Shown piece by piece: positions 8,675 through 17,286 of a stretch of 64,000 nucleotides of DNA (positions are counted from its first letter, which is position 1; the number at the start of each line of letters is the position of its first letter). The DNA lies in the NCBI GenBank assembly GCA_021651055.1, contig JAJHOH010000001.1:620001-684000 (forward strand). The letters run 5' to 3'. The notes under the pieces are model-generated. The model did not search any database. It saw only the letters and a program-made list of their open reading frames with translations, and was not told the origin of the DNA. Both the position numbers and the translations under genes were made by a program. This DNA is from Candidatus Manganitrophus morganii (lineage in GTDB: Bacteria; Nitrospirota; Nitrospiria; SBBL01; Manganitrophaceae).

Positions 8675-9702
8675 GGAAGATTCCTCACGATCGAAGGGCC
8701 GATCAGTTTCGTTAAGCCGACCGGAAGCTTTTTCCAGAGCTGGATCGCCGCCGCATACTTCGGATTTTTGGGGTTCAATTCCGGAAGCGCCCCCTCATTT
8801 TTCATCCAGTAGTGCCAATACAACGGAACCGCTTTGGCCCCCCACTGTTCTTTAAATTTGTAAGTCCCTTCCCCCGGCGTCGAACGGCCGAAATCAAAAA
8901 GCCGATATCCTCTCTCGCAAGCGAACCCCAGCGCGGCCCAGTAAAGAAGCATGTTCGGACTCGATCGGCTATACGCTTTCAATGAAGAGGCCCAGGGGAT
9001 TTCAATCATTTCTCTGAACCCGATCAAAAACCCGGAAGCGACCGGAAGCGACCCTTGGTAAACCGTGCAGATCCAACTCGTTTCCGGAAACGTCTCCAGG
9101 ATATTTTTGAAAAATGCTTTCGGATAAACGGGGGTTCCGAGGTCGCGCATATTTTCGGAGAAGACGGCATAGAAGCTGTCGAGCTCGTCGCGCTTTCCGA
9201 TCTTCGAAATCATTCCATCTTTCGTCGGTCTTCGCACCTGGCTTCTAAGCTTGGCATCAAACGTCTTAAAGAGCGCATCGCTGTTCGCGGGAAGGCTCAG
9301 CCGCATCGACACCTTTGCGGTTTTGTAAGGGAGACCGATATTCAAAGGGGCTTCCTGCCTCAACTCGATATGGGACATTCCCTCTTTCTCGGCGCATCGG
9401 GCCGCTTCTTCCAAAAAGGCGGCCGTCACCGAATCCTCCTCGGCGCAGATACCGCCGTAATTGAAATACGGAAGGGAGACCATAAAATTCCCGAAGAGAA
9501 AGCTCTTGAGGTGAACGGCGGGGAAAACCCCCCGGATATGGCCGAGCCGGTCTTCCGCATACCAATAATATGTTTTCTGGCCGAAACTCTTCTCAACGAT
9601 CTCCTTCCAACCGATATGATGATAAAGGGTCGATGCGGGAGCGCTTTTGACATACTCCTCCCATCGAAGCCGATCTTTCGGTTGGTATAAGCCGATCTTC
9701 AT
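8671..9702 (-). CDS. FemAB-like acyltransferase, XrtA/PEP-CTERM-associated type
   Basis: 343 residues from the ATG at 9702, 5 bases after the upstream acyltransferase stop. The longer open frame to 9774 lies inside that gene. It has the double-GNAT FemAB fold. Recognisable blocks are STLYHHIGWKEIVEKSFG near the start, then SPNMLLYWAALGFACERG and FDFGRSTPGEGTYKFKEQWG near residue 300. The last blocks are typical of the FemAB family tied to exosortase A loci. FemAB enzymes usually move aminoacyl groups to amines; here the likely acceptor is an EPS sugar amine. The donor is unknown, though the nearby ACP and acyl ligase are candidates to supply it. Confidence 0.8.
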   Translation of the reverse strand: MKIGLYQPKDRLRWEEYVKSAPASTLYHHIGWKEIVEKSFGQKTYYWYAEDRLGHIRGVFPAVHLKSFLFGNFMVSLPYFNYGGICAEEDSVTAAFLEEAARCAEKEGMSHIELRQEAPLNIGLPYKTAKVSMRLSLPANSDALFKTFDAKLRSQVRRPTKDGMISKIGKRDELDSFYAVFSENMRDLGTPVYPKAFFKNILETFPETSWICTVYQGSLPVASGFLIGFREMIEIPWASSLKAYSRSSPNMLLYWAALGFACERGYRLFDFGRSTPGEGTYKFKEQWGAKAVPLYWHYWMKNEGALPELNPKNPKYAAAIQLWKKLPVGLTKLIGPSIVRNLP

Positions 9703-9707
9703 CGAAA

Positions 9708-10805
9708 CTATCTCACCCAAATTTTGGCGATCGATTTTAAAAATCGAACCGTCAGCCAGATCAGCAGAGGCCATCTTCGTTTATAAAAAAAGAGGTGGAG
9801 CGAGCGGTCCCCTTGGTCGGCCCAATAAAACTTGTACTCCTCGTTCCCCTTGAGAAAGTTGTATTCGGAAAATCCTTCCGCCATCGCCTTTTCAATCGAT
9901 CGTCCGACCAGAATATTGCCGATGCTGATGGTTTTATTGAAGGTGTGATCCACCGTCATCAGGTAAAGCGAAAGGCTCTCCCCATACCGTAAATGAAGAA
10001 GTCCCGCCACCATTCTTCCGTTGACATTCAAAAGATCGAGTTGAACCTGATCCCCCCCTTGAAAACGGAGGAGCGCCTGCTCCAGGAAAAGGAAGAGGGG
10101 GTCCGAATCGGTCCACCGCTTCTGGTAAAGCGCTCTGAATTCCTTCAGCGCCAGCCCCGACTCCAATTTAATGGAGTCATGTCGGACATCCCCTTCCTTT
10201 TCTAGAATTCTGGAGTCCCTTAAATAGCGCTGTCTTCGGCTGTAAGAGAGTTTCGCCAAAAAGTCTTCGCGGGTTTTTGGAAGGGCAAAAATCGGGCAAA
10301 AGGCCCCCGCTTCCACCTCCAGATACTTTCCATCCTCCTGCATCAGCTCCATGAAGTGAAGAAGGAATAAAGAATCGGAAGGGATATCGAGAAACCCGAA
10401 ACAGTCCCACTGAGAAGCCCCCACGCCAAAAAGAAAATGATAAATCGATCGGGCGACCTCTTTTTCTTTCCCCTTTTTTGCAAAGACGTCGAGATAATCC
10501 GATCCGGTTTCGGGCGTTCCGAGAAATTCGATCCGCCGCATCGGAAAGCCTGCGTATCGCGCTTTCCGTATGCACCAGGGGGCGATCCCGATAAGGGTCT
10601 TGTCATTGTAAACCGTCAGGATATAGAGCGCGCGGTCTTCTTTAAGGAAACACTCCGCCCAGGAGTAAAGCCATTCCGATGTGAGAAAAACGCGGTTCGA
10701 CCCCGACCGGTGAAGGAGATCGTTCCACTCTTTGGAAAGCTCCCTCCACTGCTCCATCGAAGTGACAACGTTTATTTTGTTGTCTATTTTATTTTCGCGG
10801 CTCAT
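9708..10805 (-). CDS. GNAT-superfamily N-acyltransferase (Acetyltransf_6 / BioF2-like)
   Basis: 365 residues. Conserved pieces are VFLTSEWLYSWAECFL near residue 40, FCPIFALPKTREDFLAKLSYSRRQRYLR in two halves near 175-200, and the C-terminal FSEYNFLKGNEEYKFYWA block. These are characteristic of the CelD/BioF2-like GNAT group common in EPS clusters. The start overlaps the exosortase stop by 4 bases (ATGA), so it is co-translated with it. It probably adds an acyl group to an amino sugar using acyl-CoA or acyl-ACP. It is a distant relative of the FemAB gene that follows, giving two fold-related acyltransferases side by side. Confidence 0.8.
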   Translation of the reverse strand: MSRENKIDNKINVVTSMEQWRELSKEWNDLLHRSGSNRVFLTSEWLYSWAECFLKEDRALYILTVYNDKTLIGIAPWCIRKARYAGFPMRRIEFLGTPETGSDYLDVFAKKGKEKEVARSIYHFLFGVGASQWDCFGFLDIPSDSLFLLHFMELMQEDGKYLEVEAGAFCPIFALPKTREDFLAKLSYSRRQRYLRDSRILEKEGDVRHDSIKLESGLALKEFRALYQKRWTDSDPLFLFLEQALLRFQGGDQVQLDLLNVNGRMVAGLLHLRYGESLSLYLMTVDHTFNKTISIGNILVGRSIEKAMAEGFSEYNFLKGNEEYKFYWADQGDRSLHLFFYKRRWPLLIWLTVRFLKSIAKIWVR

Positions 10806-12355
10806 TGGGGTAAGAATTTGGGAAGCAGAGGTCGGATCACCTCTATAAATGAGGCACTGTGTGCGGATGCCTTCTCAAGATCCTCCGGATGAGACAGGTC
10901 GGCCGTGACCATGACGACGGCGCCGTGGGTCCTTCCTCTGAACAAAGACTGAATCGTCATCTCTTTTTTTGCCTGATACCAATCCGAGACGTCGCTCCCG
11001 TACAAATGGTACCAAAAGAAGGTGACCTTCTTTGCATTTTCGTCCACGACGCGATTCACCTCGATGACGTTGCGACCGTCGACGCCGGCTTTTATTTTTT
11101 CCGCCTTCCGATGAAGTTCAAGCATTTTATAGTGAACCAGCTCTTTCCCATGGTCCTGGTATTGGTAATATCCGATATAAAAACGAACAGACTCGCCGAA
11201 AATAGTACGGTAGCTCCTCGAAAGCTCCTGATCCACGCCAAAATTGTCACTGAAGGAATCGTCCGGTGACGTTTCTTTCCCGATCCAGCCTCCGACCTGA
11301 ACGGGAAAATCCCCCAGGCTTCGCTTCAACGGAACCGACGACCGTTGATAGAAATGAAGATAACTCCCGGCCAACAATAAAACGGCGCAGACCGACAGGC
11401 CGAGGTACATCGTCTCCTGCTTCAGAATGGGGAGCCGACGCGATTCCGGCGCCGGAGCCTTTCCAAAGGATTCCGCCGGAGTCGCAGGATGCGAGAGAAA
11501 CCACACCCCCGCAAAAATGGCCCCATAGCCGATCATGGAGACGGAAAGTCCCTGCAGGATGTGGAGGGGGCCGTGAAGGTCTCCTGCAATTCCGTAATAA
11601 GAAAGGGTTCCGATCAGCGCCACCCGCAACACGTTGCTGAAAGCCGCGATGGTGACCGAAAATCCGATCAGAACCGCTTTTCGCCACCACCCGTTGAGAA
11701 AAAGATTGGCCATCGGGATCCCGATCGCGATCACGGCGATCAGGTAGTTGACCCCGCTGCATGCATTCGCCACTTCCAAGATAATATTCGGCAACTCGAT
11801 ATAGATTCCATTCCGATAAGCCGGAATCCCCCCGAATTGTAAAAGCTTTGTCCCCAGATTCGCCGAAAAAAGCTGAAAGGGGAGATGGAGCCGTTCCGTA
11901 ATGAACCCCCAAACGGGGATCATAAAAAGAAGATAGGCGATCGGAAGCCACAAGCGATAAAGAAACCGCTTTCCCAGGAGCAGAAGAACCCCACCCGCCA
12001 GAGTGACAATCAACGAGAGCTCTTCCAGCAAGGCAATCCCGCTGGCCTGACCGAGCGCCAGGATCATTAAACCGGCCAGAAGTAAGAGACCCCCTTTCAA
12101 AAGGTCCGGGGCCGGCGCCATCACGCGCAGCTTCTCTCTTTGAACCCAGACCAGATAAAGGCTGATCCAGGGGATAAGGAAGCCATACGAGTAAATGTCG
12201 TTGTTCCACCAGAGACGGACCAGGGTCACAAACACCTGGGCATAACAAAAAGCGAGGGCGAAAATGAGAAAACCTGCCAAACCGAGAATCTGCCCATTGA
12301 TTAAAAAATTCTCTTTGGCATTCGCAAGAATGACTGATTTGCTTGTAAGTTTCAT
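10802..12355 (-). CDS. xrtA: Exosortase A fused to an EpsI domain
   Basis: 517 residues. The first 300 hold about eight membrane helices with the exosortase catalytic set: ANACSGVNYL with C199, SNVLRVALIG with R244, and DLHGPLH with H261/H265. Exosortases are membrane cysteine transpeptidase-like enzymes that cut proteins near a C-terminal PEP-CTERM motif and attach them to the cell surface or EPS. From about residue 320 a periplasmic EpsI (DUF3485) domain follows, with GDFPVQVGGWIG and RFYIGYYQYQDHGKELVHY. Fusion of the two domains is common in XrtA systems. No protein with a PEP-CTERM tail is encoded in this window, so its substrates lie elsewhere. Confidence 0.92.
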   Translation of the reverse strand: MKLTSKSVILANAKENFLINGQILGLAGFLIFALAFCYAQVFVTLVRLWWNNDIYSYGFLIPWISLYLVWVQREKLRVMAPAPDLLKGGLLLLAGLMILALGQASGIALLEELSLIVTLAGGVLLLLGKRFLYRLWLPIAYLLFMIPVWGFITERLHLPFQLFSANLGTKLLQFGGIPAYRNGIYIELPNIILEVANACSGVNYLIAVIAIGIPMANLFLNGWWRKAVLIGFSVTIAAFSNVLRVALIGTLSYYGIAGDLHGPLHILQGLSVSMIGYGAIFAGVWFLSHPATPAESFGKAPAPESRRLPILKQETMYLGLSVCAVLLLAGSYLHFYQRSSVPLKRSLGDFPVQVGGWIGKETSPDDSFSDNFGVDQELSRSYRTIFGESVRFYIGYYQYQDHGKELVHYKMLELHRKAEKIKAGVDGRNVIEVNRVVDENAKKVTFFWYHLYGSDVSDWYQAKKEMTIQSLFRGRTHGAVVMVTADLSHPEDLEKASAHSASFIEVIRPLLPKFLPQ

Positions 12356-12385
12356 AAGTCGTGTCTAACGAAAGGGATCGGCCCC

Positions 12386-13375
12386 TCAGATGAGAATCTC
12401 GCCGACCTCTTCAACCAGTAATGGTTTGGAATGCATATAGCGGGTGGCGTTTCTTTTGGCGTCGATATCCCGATAGACCCGCTCCACCTGCTGAGCGGTT
12501 AAGCCGATCTCCCCCGCCACCTCGGCGGCGGAGACACCTGCGTTCTTCGCATAGAGACAGAGGTCCATCTTGTCATAGGGGAGCGAGAAGTAAAACTCCT
12601 CCTGCGATTGCGGCAGTGAATAGGTATCGGTCGTCGGCGGCCGCTGGCGAATTTCGGCGGGAACCCCCAAATAGGCGGCCAATTGGTAAACCTGGGTTTT
12701 ATAAAGATGGGCGATCGGCTTGATATCCGCGGCGCCGTCGCCGTTCTTCACGAAAAAACCTTGATCATACTCCAACCGATTCGGCGTTCCCGCAACCACA
12801 TATTGGAGCCGATCTGCATGGTAGTATTCGAAAAACTTTCTGGCCCGTTGTTTCATATTGGTGGCGGCGACGATCCCGAGATAGGACTTTACATTCAAAC
12901 GGACCGTCTTCCTCTCCCCCTTGTCCGACTCGACGACCAGGTGGAAGAAATTAAAGCCGTCTTTCTCCAAAATATTGGCCAAGACGATCTTCGACTTATA
13001 CCCTTTTCGATATTCTGGGACTTGCGCCCGGATCGCTTCGTCTCTTCTTCGATAACAGCCGGCCGCCTCCAGAAGCGGTCCGATGTCCTCGACAACGCTC
13101 TCGACTCCGAGAGCATCGGCCAAAAGCCGGCCGAGCTTCATGCTGTCGTCGGAGGAGTCGAGCTCCGGCATGAATAACCCCAAGACACGCTCACGCCCCA
13201 ACGCCTTAGTGCAAAGGGCCGCAGTCACGCTGCTGTCGATGCCGCCCGAGAGGCCGACGACCACTCCTCTTCTTTTCAATTGAGCGACCTGTTCCCGCAA
13301 GGCTTTCTCGATCTTCTCGGTCACCTCGGCGGCATTGATATTTAAAACATCCTTGGAAAATTTCTTCATCGACAT
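12386..13375 (-). CDS. nadE: NadE-like NAD+ synthase / PP-loop amide-forming enzyme
   Basis: 329 residues, cytoplasmic. The PP-loop SGGIDSS at 43-49 binds ATP. GTPNRLEYDQGFFVKNGDGA, then IKPIAHLYKTQVYQLA and PPTTDTY, are recognisable NadE blocks for deamido-NAD binding. There is no glutaminase domain, so it would use ammonia. A C-terminal helix-turn-helix-like stretch (VSAAEVAGEIGLTAQQV) and about 50 extra residues make it longer than the usual 250-280 residue form. It sits between the acyl ligase (8-base gap) and the exosortase, all in one direction. It may be the cell's NAD synthase, or a derivative making an amide for the EPS; sequence alone does not decide. Confidence 0.75.
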   Translation of the reverse strand: MSMKKFSKDVLNINAAEVTEKIEKALREQVAQLKRRGVVVGLSGGIDSSVTAALCTKALGRERVLGLFMPELDSSDDSMKLGRLLADALGVESVVEDIGPLLEAAGCYRRRDEAIRAQVPEYRKGYKSKIVLANILEKDGFNFFHLVVESDKGERKTVRLNVKSYLGIVAATNMKQRARKFFEYYHADRLQYVVAGTPNRLEYDQGFFVKNGDGAADIKPIAHLYKTQVYQLAAYLGVPAEIRQRPPTTDTYSLPQSQEEFYFSLPYDKMDLCLYAKNAGVSAAEVAGEIGLTAQQVERVYRDIDAKRNATRYMHSKPLLVEEVGEILI

Positions 13376-13383
13376 TTTTACTC

Positions 13384-14895
13384 CTAATGGGCCGTTCGCA
13401 CCGGTGATTTAAACACCGTCCGGCTGATTTCGCGAAGCTCCTGCCGCAACACCTTGCCGGAAAAAGATTTGGGAAGCTCCTTCACCAGACAAATCACCTT
13501 GGGCCTTTTATAAGGGGCGAGATGGCGGGCGCAATGGGCGAGCAGCTCCATGTCGGTCGGTTGATGCTCCTCTTTTGGAGCGACCACGCCGCAGATCGCC
13601 TCTCCTAAAATGGCATCATCGACGCCGACGACCCCGGCCTCTTTCACCGCCGGATGGCGGAGGAGCACCTCTTCAATTTCGACCGGGCTGATGCGATAGG
13701 CGCCCGATTTGATCATCTCGCTGTTGCGGCCGACAATGGTCAGATATCCCTCTTCGTCCAAATGTCCCATATCTCCGGTCCGTAGCCATCCTCCCTCCAA
13801 CGCTTTGGCGGTCGCCTCCGGATCGTTCCAATACCCCTGCATGATATTCTCCCCGGACGCATAAACCTCCCCGGTTTCACCGGGACGGGCAACCGCTCCC
13901 CCCTCTTTTACGATTTTCAACGCGACGCCGGGGACGGGTCTCCCCGCGGACCCGGCTTTTTGAGAAAGCGCATTCGGAGGAAGATAGGTCAACCGCGCCG
14001 TCGCTTCGGTCTGGCCATACATGACATAGATCTCTTTTTCCGAAAAAAGAGAGCGCAGCCTGCCGAGGAGCCCGGAGGGCATCGGACCGCCGGCATTCGT
14101 CAAGTAACGCAACGCCGGAAATGAGTCCGCCTTGAGATTCGATTGATTCAACAGAAGGGTATAGGTTGACGCAACACCGGAGAAGCCGGTGACCCGCTCC
14201 TTTGAAATCCGCTCCAAAATCAGGTTTGGATAGACGAAACTGTTTTCGATTACGATTTTTCCACCGACGAACAAATGGGTGAGCATGACCGAATTGCCGT
14301 AAGCGTAGACAAACGGAAGAACCGCTACGATGGAATCTTCCGAACTCAACTGAAGATAGGCTAGGATGGATCGGGTATTCGAAATCAGATTTTGGTGAGA
14401 AAGCATCACCCCCTTCGGCCGCCCCGTCGAGCCGGAGGTGTAGATGATTTGAGCCAGGCCGGCCGGACTTTTTTCCATTTCACCGGCACCATGGCACCGG
14501 ATCGTCTCATCGTCCCTGAGGATGAACCGCAAACAGGTCGACTCGAACTCACCCGAAGTCCATGCCCGGATCAAAGGAGAGACGATTAAACCGGCCGCGC
14601 CGACATGGGTGATGATCCGAGAGACCTCGGAGATGGACATCTGCGGGTGCAGCGCGACGACGCCCCCTCTCAGCCCCATCACCGCCAGATAGGCGGCAAC
14701 ATACTCTGCAGAATTCTCCATCCATAAAACGGCCCTGTCTCCTTCGGAGAATCCCGCCTTGGACAGCTTCTTTTTAAGCTCGGCCGCACGCGCTCCCACC
14801 TCGGCATAGGTCCAGCTTCGGTCTTTATGGACGATCGCCGTGCGGTTTGGCCAGCGCTCGATTGTCTGAGCGATCACCTCTTCCAATCTCATCAT
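13384..14895 (-). CDS. AMP-forming acyl-CoA/ACP ligase, exosortase A-associated type
   Basis: 503 residues of the ANL adenylate-forming family. The ATP loop YTSGSTGRPKG lies at 152-162. YGQTEATARL, the hinge GRNSEMIKSGAYRISP near 400 and the catalytic lysine K481 in SFSGKVLRQ complete the set. These enzymes activate a carboxylic acid as acyl-AMP and pass it to a thiol. The start overlaps the stop of the acyl carrier protein gene by 4 bases, strongly suggesting the ACP is its acceptor. This pair is a known accessory of XrtA loci. The acid substrate is unknown. Confidence 0.87.
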   Translation of the reverse strand: MMRLEEVIAQTIERWPNRTAIVHKDRSWTYAEVGARAAELKKKLSKAGFSEGDRAVLWMENSAEYVAAYLAVMGLRGGVVALHPQMSISEVSRIITHVGAAGLIVSPLIRAWTSGEFESTCLRFILRDDETIRCHGAGEMEKSPAGLAQIIYTSGSTGRPKGVMLSHQNLISNTRSILAYLQLSSEDSIVAVLPFVYAYGNSVMLTHLFVGGKIVIENSFVYPNLILERISKERVTGFSGVASTYTLLLNQSNLKADSFPALRYLTNAGGPMPSGLLGRLRSLFSEKEIYVMYGQTEATARLTYLPPNALSQKAGSAGRPVPGVALKIVKEGGAVARPGETGEVYASGENIMQGYWNDPEATAKALEGGWLRTGDMGHLDEEGYLTIVGRNSEMIKSGAYRISPVEIEEVLLRHPAVKEAGVVGVDDAILGEAICGVVAPKEEHQPTDMELLAHCARHLAPYKRPKVICLVKELPKSFSGKVLRQELREISRTVFKSPVRTAH

Positions 14896-15161
14896 GCAGA
14901 TCCTGTGACGACCCCTGTTTTCTTCTGAACGAACTGGGCGAGCCGAGAAATGGTATCGAAATTTTCCGGAAGGATCTCTTCATCATTGACGGTGATTCCG
15001 AAAGCCTCCTCGACATAAGAAACCAAATGGACCACCCCGGTCGAATCGATGATCCCCTTTTCCAAGAAAGAATCTCCGTCGTTTAACGCTTTCGACGTAT
15101 CTCCGAAAAGGAAATTGTCTGTAATAAATTCACGCAACTTCTCGTTAATTGTGTTCCCCAA
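14892..15161 (-). CDS. Acyl carrier protein
   Basis: 89 residues if it starts at the TTG at 15161, which has an excellent ribosome site (GGAGGG, 6-base spacing). An ATG at 15203 would add 14 residues without a good site. The four-helix ACP pattern is clear. GIIDSTGVVHLV carries S40, the serine that accepts phosphopantetheine, followed by VEEAFGITVNDEEI. It overlaps the acyl ligase by 4 bases. It probably carries an acid activated by that ligase to the GNAT or FemAB acyltransferase, outside fatty-acid synthesis. This is inferred from the gene pairing. Confidence 0.85.
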   Translation of the reverse strand: MGNTINEKLREFITDNFLFGDTSKALNDGDSFLEKGIIDSTGVVHLVSYVEEAFGITVNDEEILPENFDTISRLAQFVQKKTGVVTGSA

Positions 15162-15273
15162 GTATATCCCTCCGGTTCCTATATGTTTTAAGTATACCCT
15201 CATTTCACACCCGAGGCTGATCCCCGCCTCTTATCGAAGGGTAAATATATCTACTTAAGATAGCCCTTCGATT

Positions 15274-17238
15274 CTATTGAAGCACTCCCCTTGCGCCTGT
15301 TTCTACTTTCCCCTTTACAAACTGCTTGTATAACAATTGAACCGACAATGACCCCACCAACGCCATCCCATCTTTTATTCCCATTTTCTCCTGACGGCGG
15401 CATTTTGCAAGAAGCGTGTTGAGTGGTTTCGCAGAAAAAAATCCGGCCTCTTCAAGTCGTTCCGAGGAAAGGGCTTCATCCACATAGTCGAACCCTTTTC
15501 CCTCCGGAAAAAGCGCGGCCTGATCCGGGGCGCGATAAGGCTGTTTTTCTCTATTCAAAATAGCTGGAGGGAGTAACCCCTCCGCCCCTTCACGTAGAAT
15601 ATGTTTTTCTCTTAAGCGTTTCAACTTAAAAATTGGCGGAACATTCGCCGCAAATTCGATCACCCGGTGATCTAAAAATGGATACCGCCCTTCGACGCCG
15701 TGCGCCATCGCCATCCGGTCCCCTTGAGAAGCGAGAATATACCCGGGAAGAAGATAGGCCGACTCCAGATATTGCGCTTGCGAGAGGGGATGCCATGTCG
15801 AGAAGGCCGACGGCAATTGGTCGCGAAGCTCGGCGATCGGGTCGTATCCCTTTAACTTCTCCCTCATGCCTTCCGAATAAAGCCCTTTGATCGGGGAGGT
15901 CACCCGCCAACGGGGAGCGTGGGAGTAAAACGGGTCGTTCGTCTCCTCCAAGCCCTGGCCAAAAAACGCAGTCAGATAAGCGGCGGCTTGTCCCTTCATA
16001 TCGGAAAGGTAAGGGTAAAGACGCCGGAGCAGAAGCGGGCGCATCCGAGACTGCGGAGCGCGGGCCCAGAATCGCCTTACCTTCGCCTCTTTGAAAATGT
16101 CATACCCGGCCAACACTTCATCGGCCCCCTCCCCGGTCAGAACGACTTTGATCCCCGATTCCCGGACCCCTTTGGCCAAAAGCATCATCGGAACCGGCGC
16201 CGTCCGAATGACCGGCCGCTCCATGTGCCACACCGCCGCCGGGAACGCCGCCCCGATCTCCGTGCTGAGGCATCGAAAGGCGCGGTGTTCCGTCCCAAGA
16301 TGGCGAACGACCTCCGATTGGAAGGCGGTTTCATCGAAGTCCTCCGCCTCGAACCCGATCGAGAATGTTTTGAGTTGATCGTTGATCCGGCGTTTGGAGA
16401 GGGCCGTGATCACGGACGAGTCCAGCCCCCCGCTTAAGTAAGCGCCAACCGGCACATCGGCGCGAAGGCGGATTTGAATCGCTTCATCCAGGAGCGCCAT
16501 CAGCCCTTCGGTATACCACTTTTCGGGACGAGGACTCGGAACACGCGATCCTTCGATCGCGGGAAATTCAAGCTTCCAGTACTGATTGATCCGCGTTCTC
16601 TTCTCGCTCACCGTCATCGTATGCCCGGGGGGAAGTTCGTTTACACCGGCGAAGCCGGTCCGGGGCGGAATCGGGAACCAGAAGGTGAAGACCTGATCGA
16701 CGGCAAACGGATCGATTTCCCGCGGCAATGTCGGATCTTCAAAGAGGGCTTTGATCTCCGAACCGAAAAGGAAACGTCCATTGTGTTCGGCATAAAAGAA
16801 AGGGCGGACCCCCATCCGATCTCGCGCGATAAAAAGTTCGCGACGTTTCCCATCCCATAGTGCAAAAGCGAACTGGCCGTTGAATGCCCTTACACACCCC
16901 TCTCCCATCTCTTCATAGGCATGGACGATCACTTCCGTATCGGAATGGGTTTTAAACGTATGCCCTTTATTGACTAAAGCCGCTCGAAGCTCGGGATGGT
17001 TATAGATCTCCCCGTTAAAAACCACCCAAATCGACCCGTCCTCGTTGCACATCGGTTGATGCCCGCCGGAGAGATCGACGATGCTCAGCCGGGTATGGCC
17101 CAGCCCGACGTCGCCCGAAAGGTAGATCCCCGAATCGTCCGGACCGCGGTGATCCAGCGTATGGACCATCCGCCCCAACAGCGCCGGATCAACCGGGGCC
17201 TTCGATTTAAAATTCCAAATTCCTGCGATACCACACAT
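15274..17238 (-). CDS. Asparagine-synthase-like glutamine amidotransferase, XrtA-associated
   Basis: 654 residues from the ATG at 17238. The protein begins MCGIAGIWNF, exposing C2 as the class II amidotransferase nucleophile. The upstream GTG of the longer frame lies in the GGAG ribosome site. The N-terminal glutaminase (LGHTRLSIVDLSGGHQPM, FNGEIYNHPELR) covers about 1-210. The synthetase half has the PP-loop SGGLDSS near 265 and GEGADEVLAGYD near 375. It transfers glutamine nitrogen to an adenylated carboxylate. In exosortase A loci this subfamily is thought to amidate a sugar acid or EPS building block rather than make free asparagine. A 112-base gap separates it from the downstream ACP. 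Confidence 0.88.
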   Translation of the reverse strand: MCGIAGIWNFKSKAPVDPALLGRMVHTLDHRGPDDSGIYLSGDVGLGHTRLSIVDLSGGHQPMCNEDGSIWVVFNGEIYNHPELRAALVNKGHTFKTHSDTEVIVHAYEEMGEGCVRAFNGQFAFALWDGKRRELFIARDRMGVRPFFYAEHNGRFLFGSEIKALFEDPTLPREIDPFAVDQVFTFWFPIPPRTGFAGVNELPPGHTMTVSEKRTRINQYWKLEFPAIEGSRVPSPRPEKWYTEGLMALLDEAIQIRLRADVPVGAYLSGGLDSSVITALSKRRINDQLKTFSIGFEAEDFDETAFQSEVVRHLGTEHRAFRCLSTEIGAAFPAAVWHMERPVIRTAPVPMMLLAKGVRESGIKVVLTGEGADEVLAGYDIFKEAKVRRFWARAPQSRMRPLLLRRLYPYLSDMKGQAAAYLTAFFGQGLEETNDPFYSHAPRWRVTSPIKGLYSEGMREKLKGYDPIAELRDQLPSAFSTWHPLSQAQYLESAYLLPGYILASQGDRMAMAHGVEGRYPFLDHRVIEFAANVPPIFKLKRLREKHILREGAEGLLPPAILNREKQPYRAPDQAALFPEGKGFDYVDEALSSERLEEAGFFSAKPLNTLLAKCRRQEKMGIKDGMALVGSLSVQLLYKQFVKGKVETGARGVLQ

Positions 17239-17286
17239 TTGTTTCTCCACTCGAACCCATGAGCGTCCGAGGAAATAAATCGGGAG

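Noticed and set aside
10859-12248. Plus- and minus-strand alternative frames in the exosortase gene
   Set aside because: They are shadows of the exosortase-EpsI gene, whose membrane helices and catalytic residues are continuous in a single frame.
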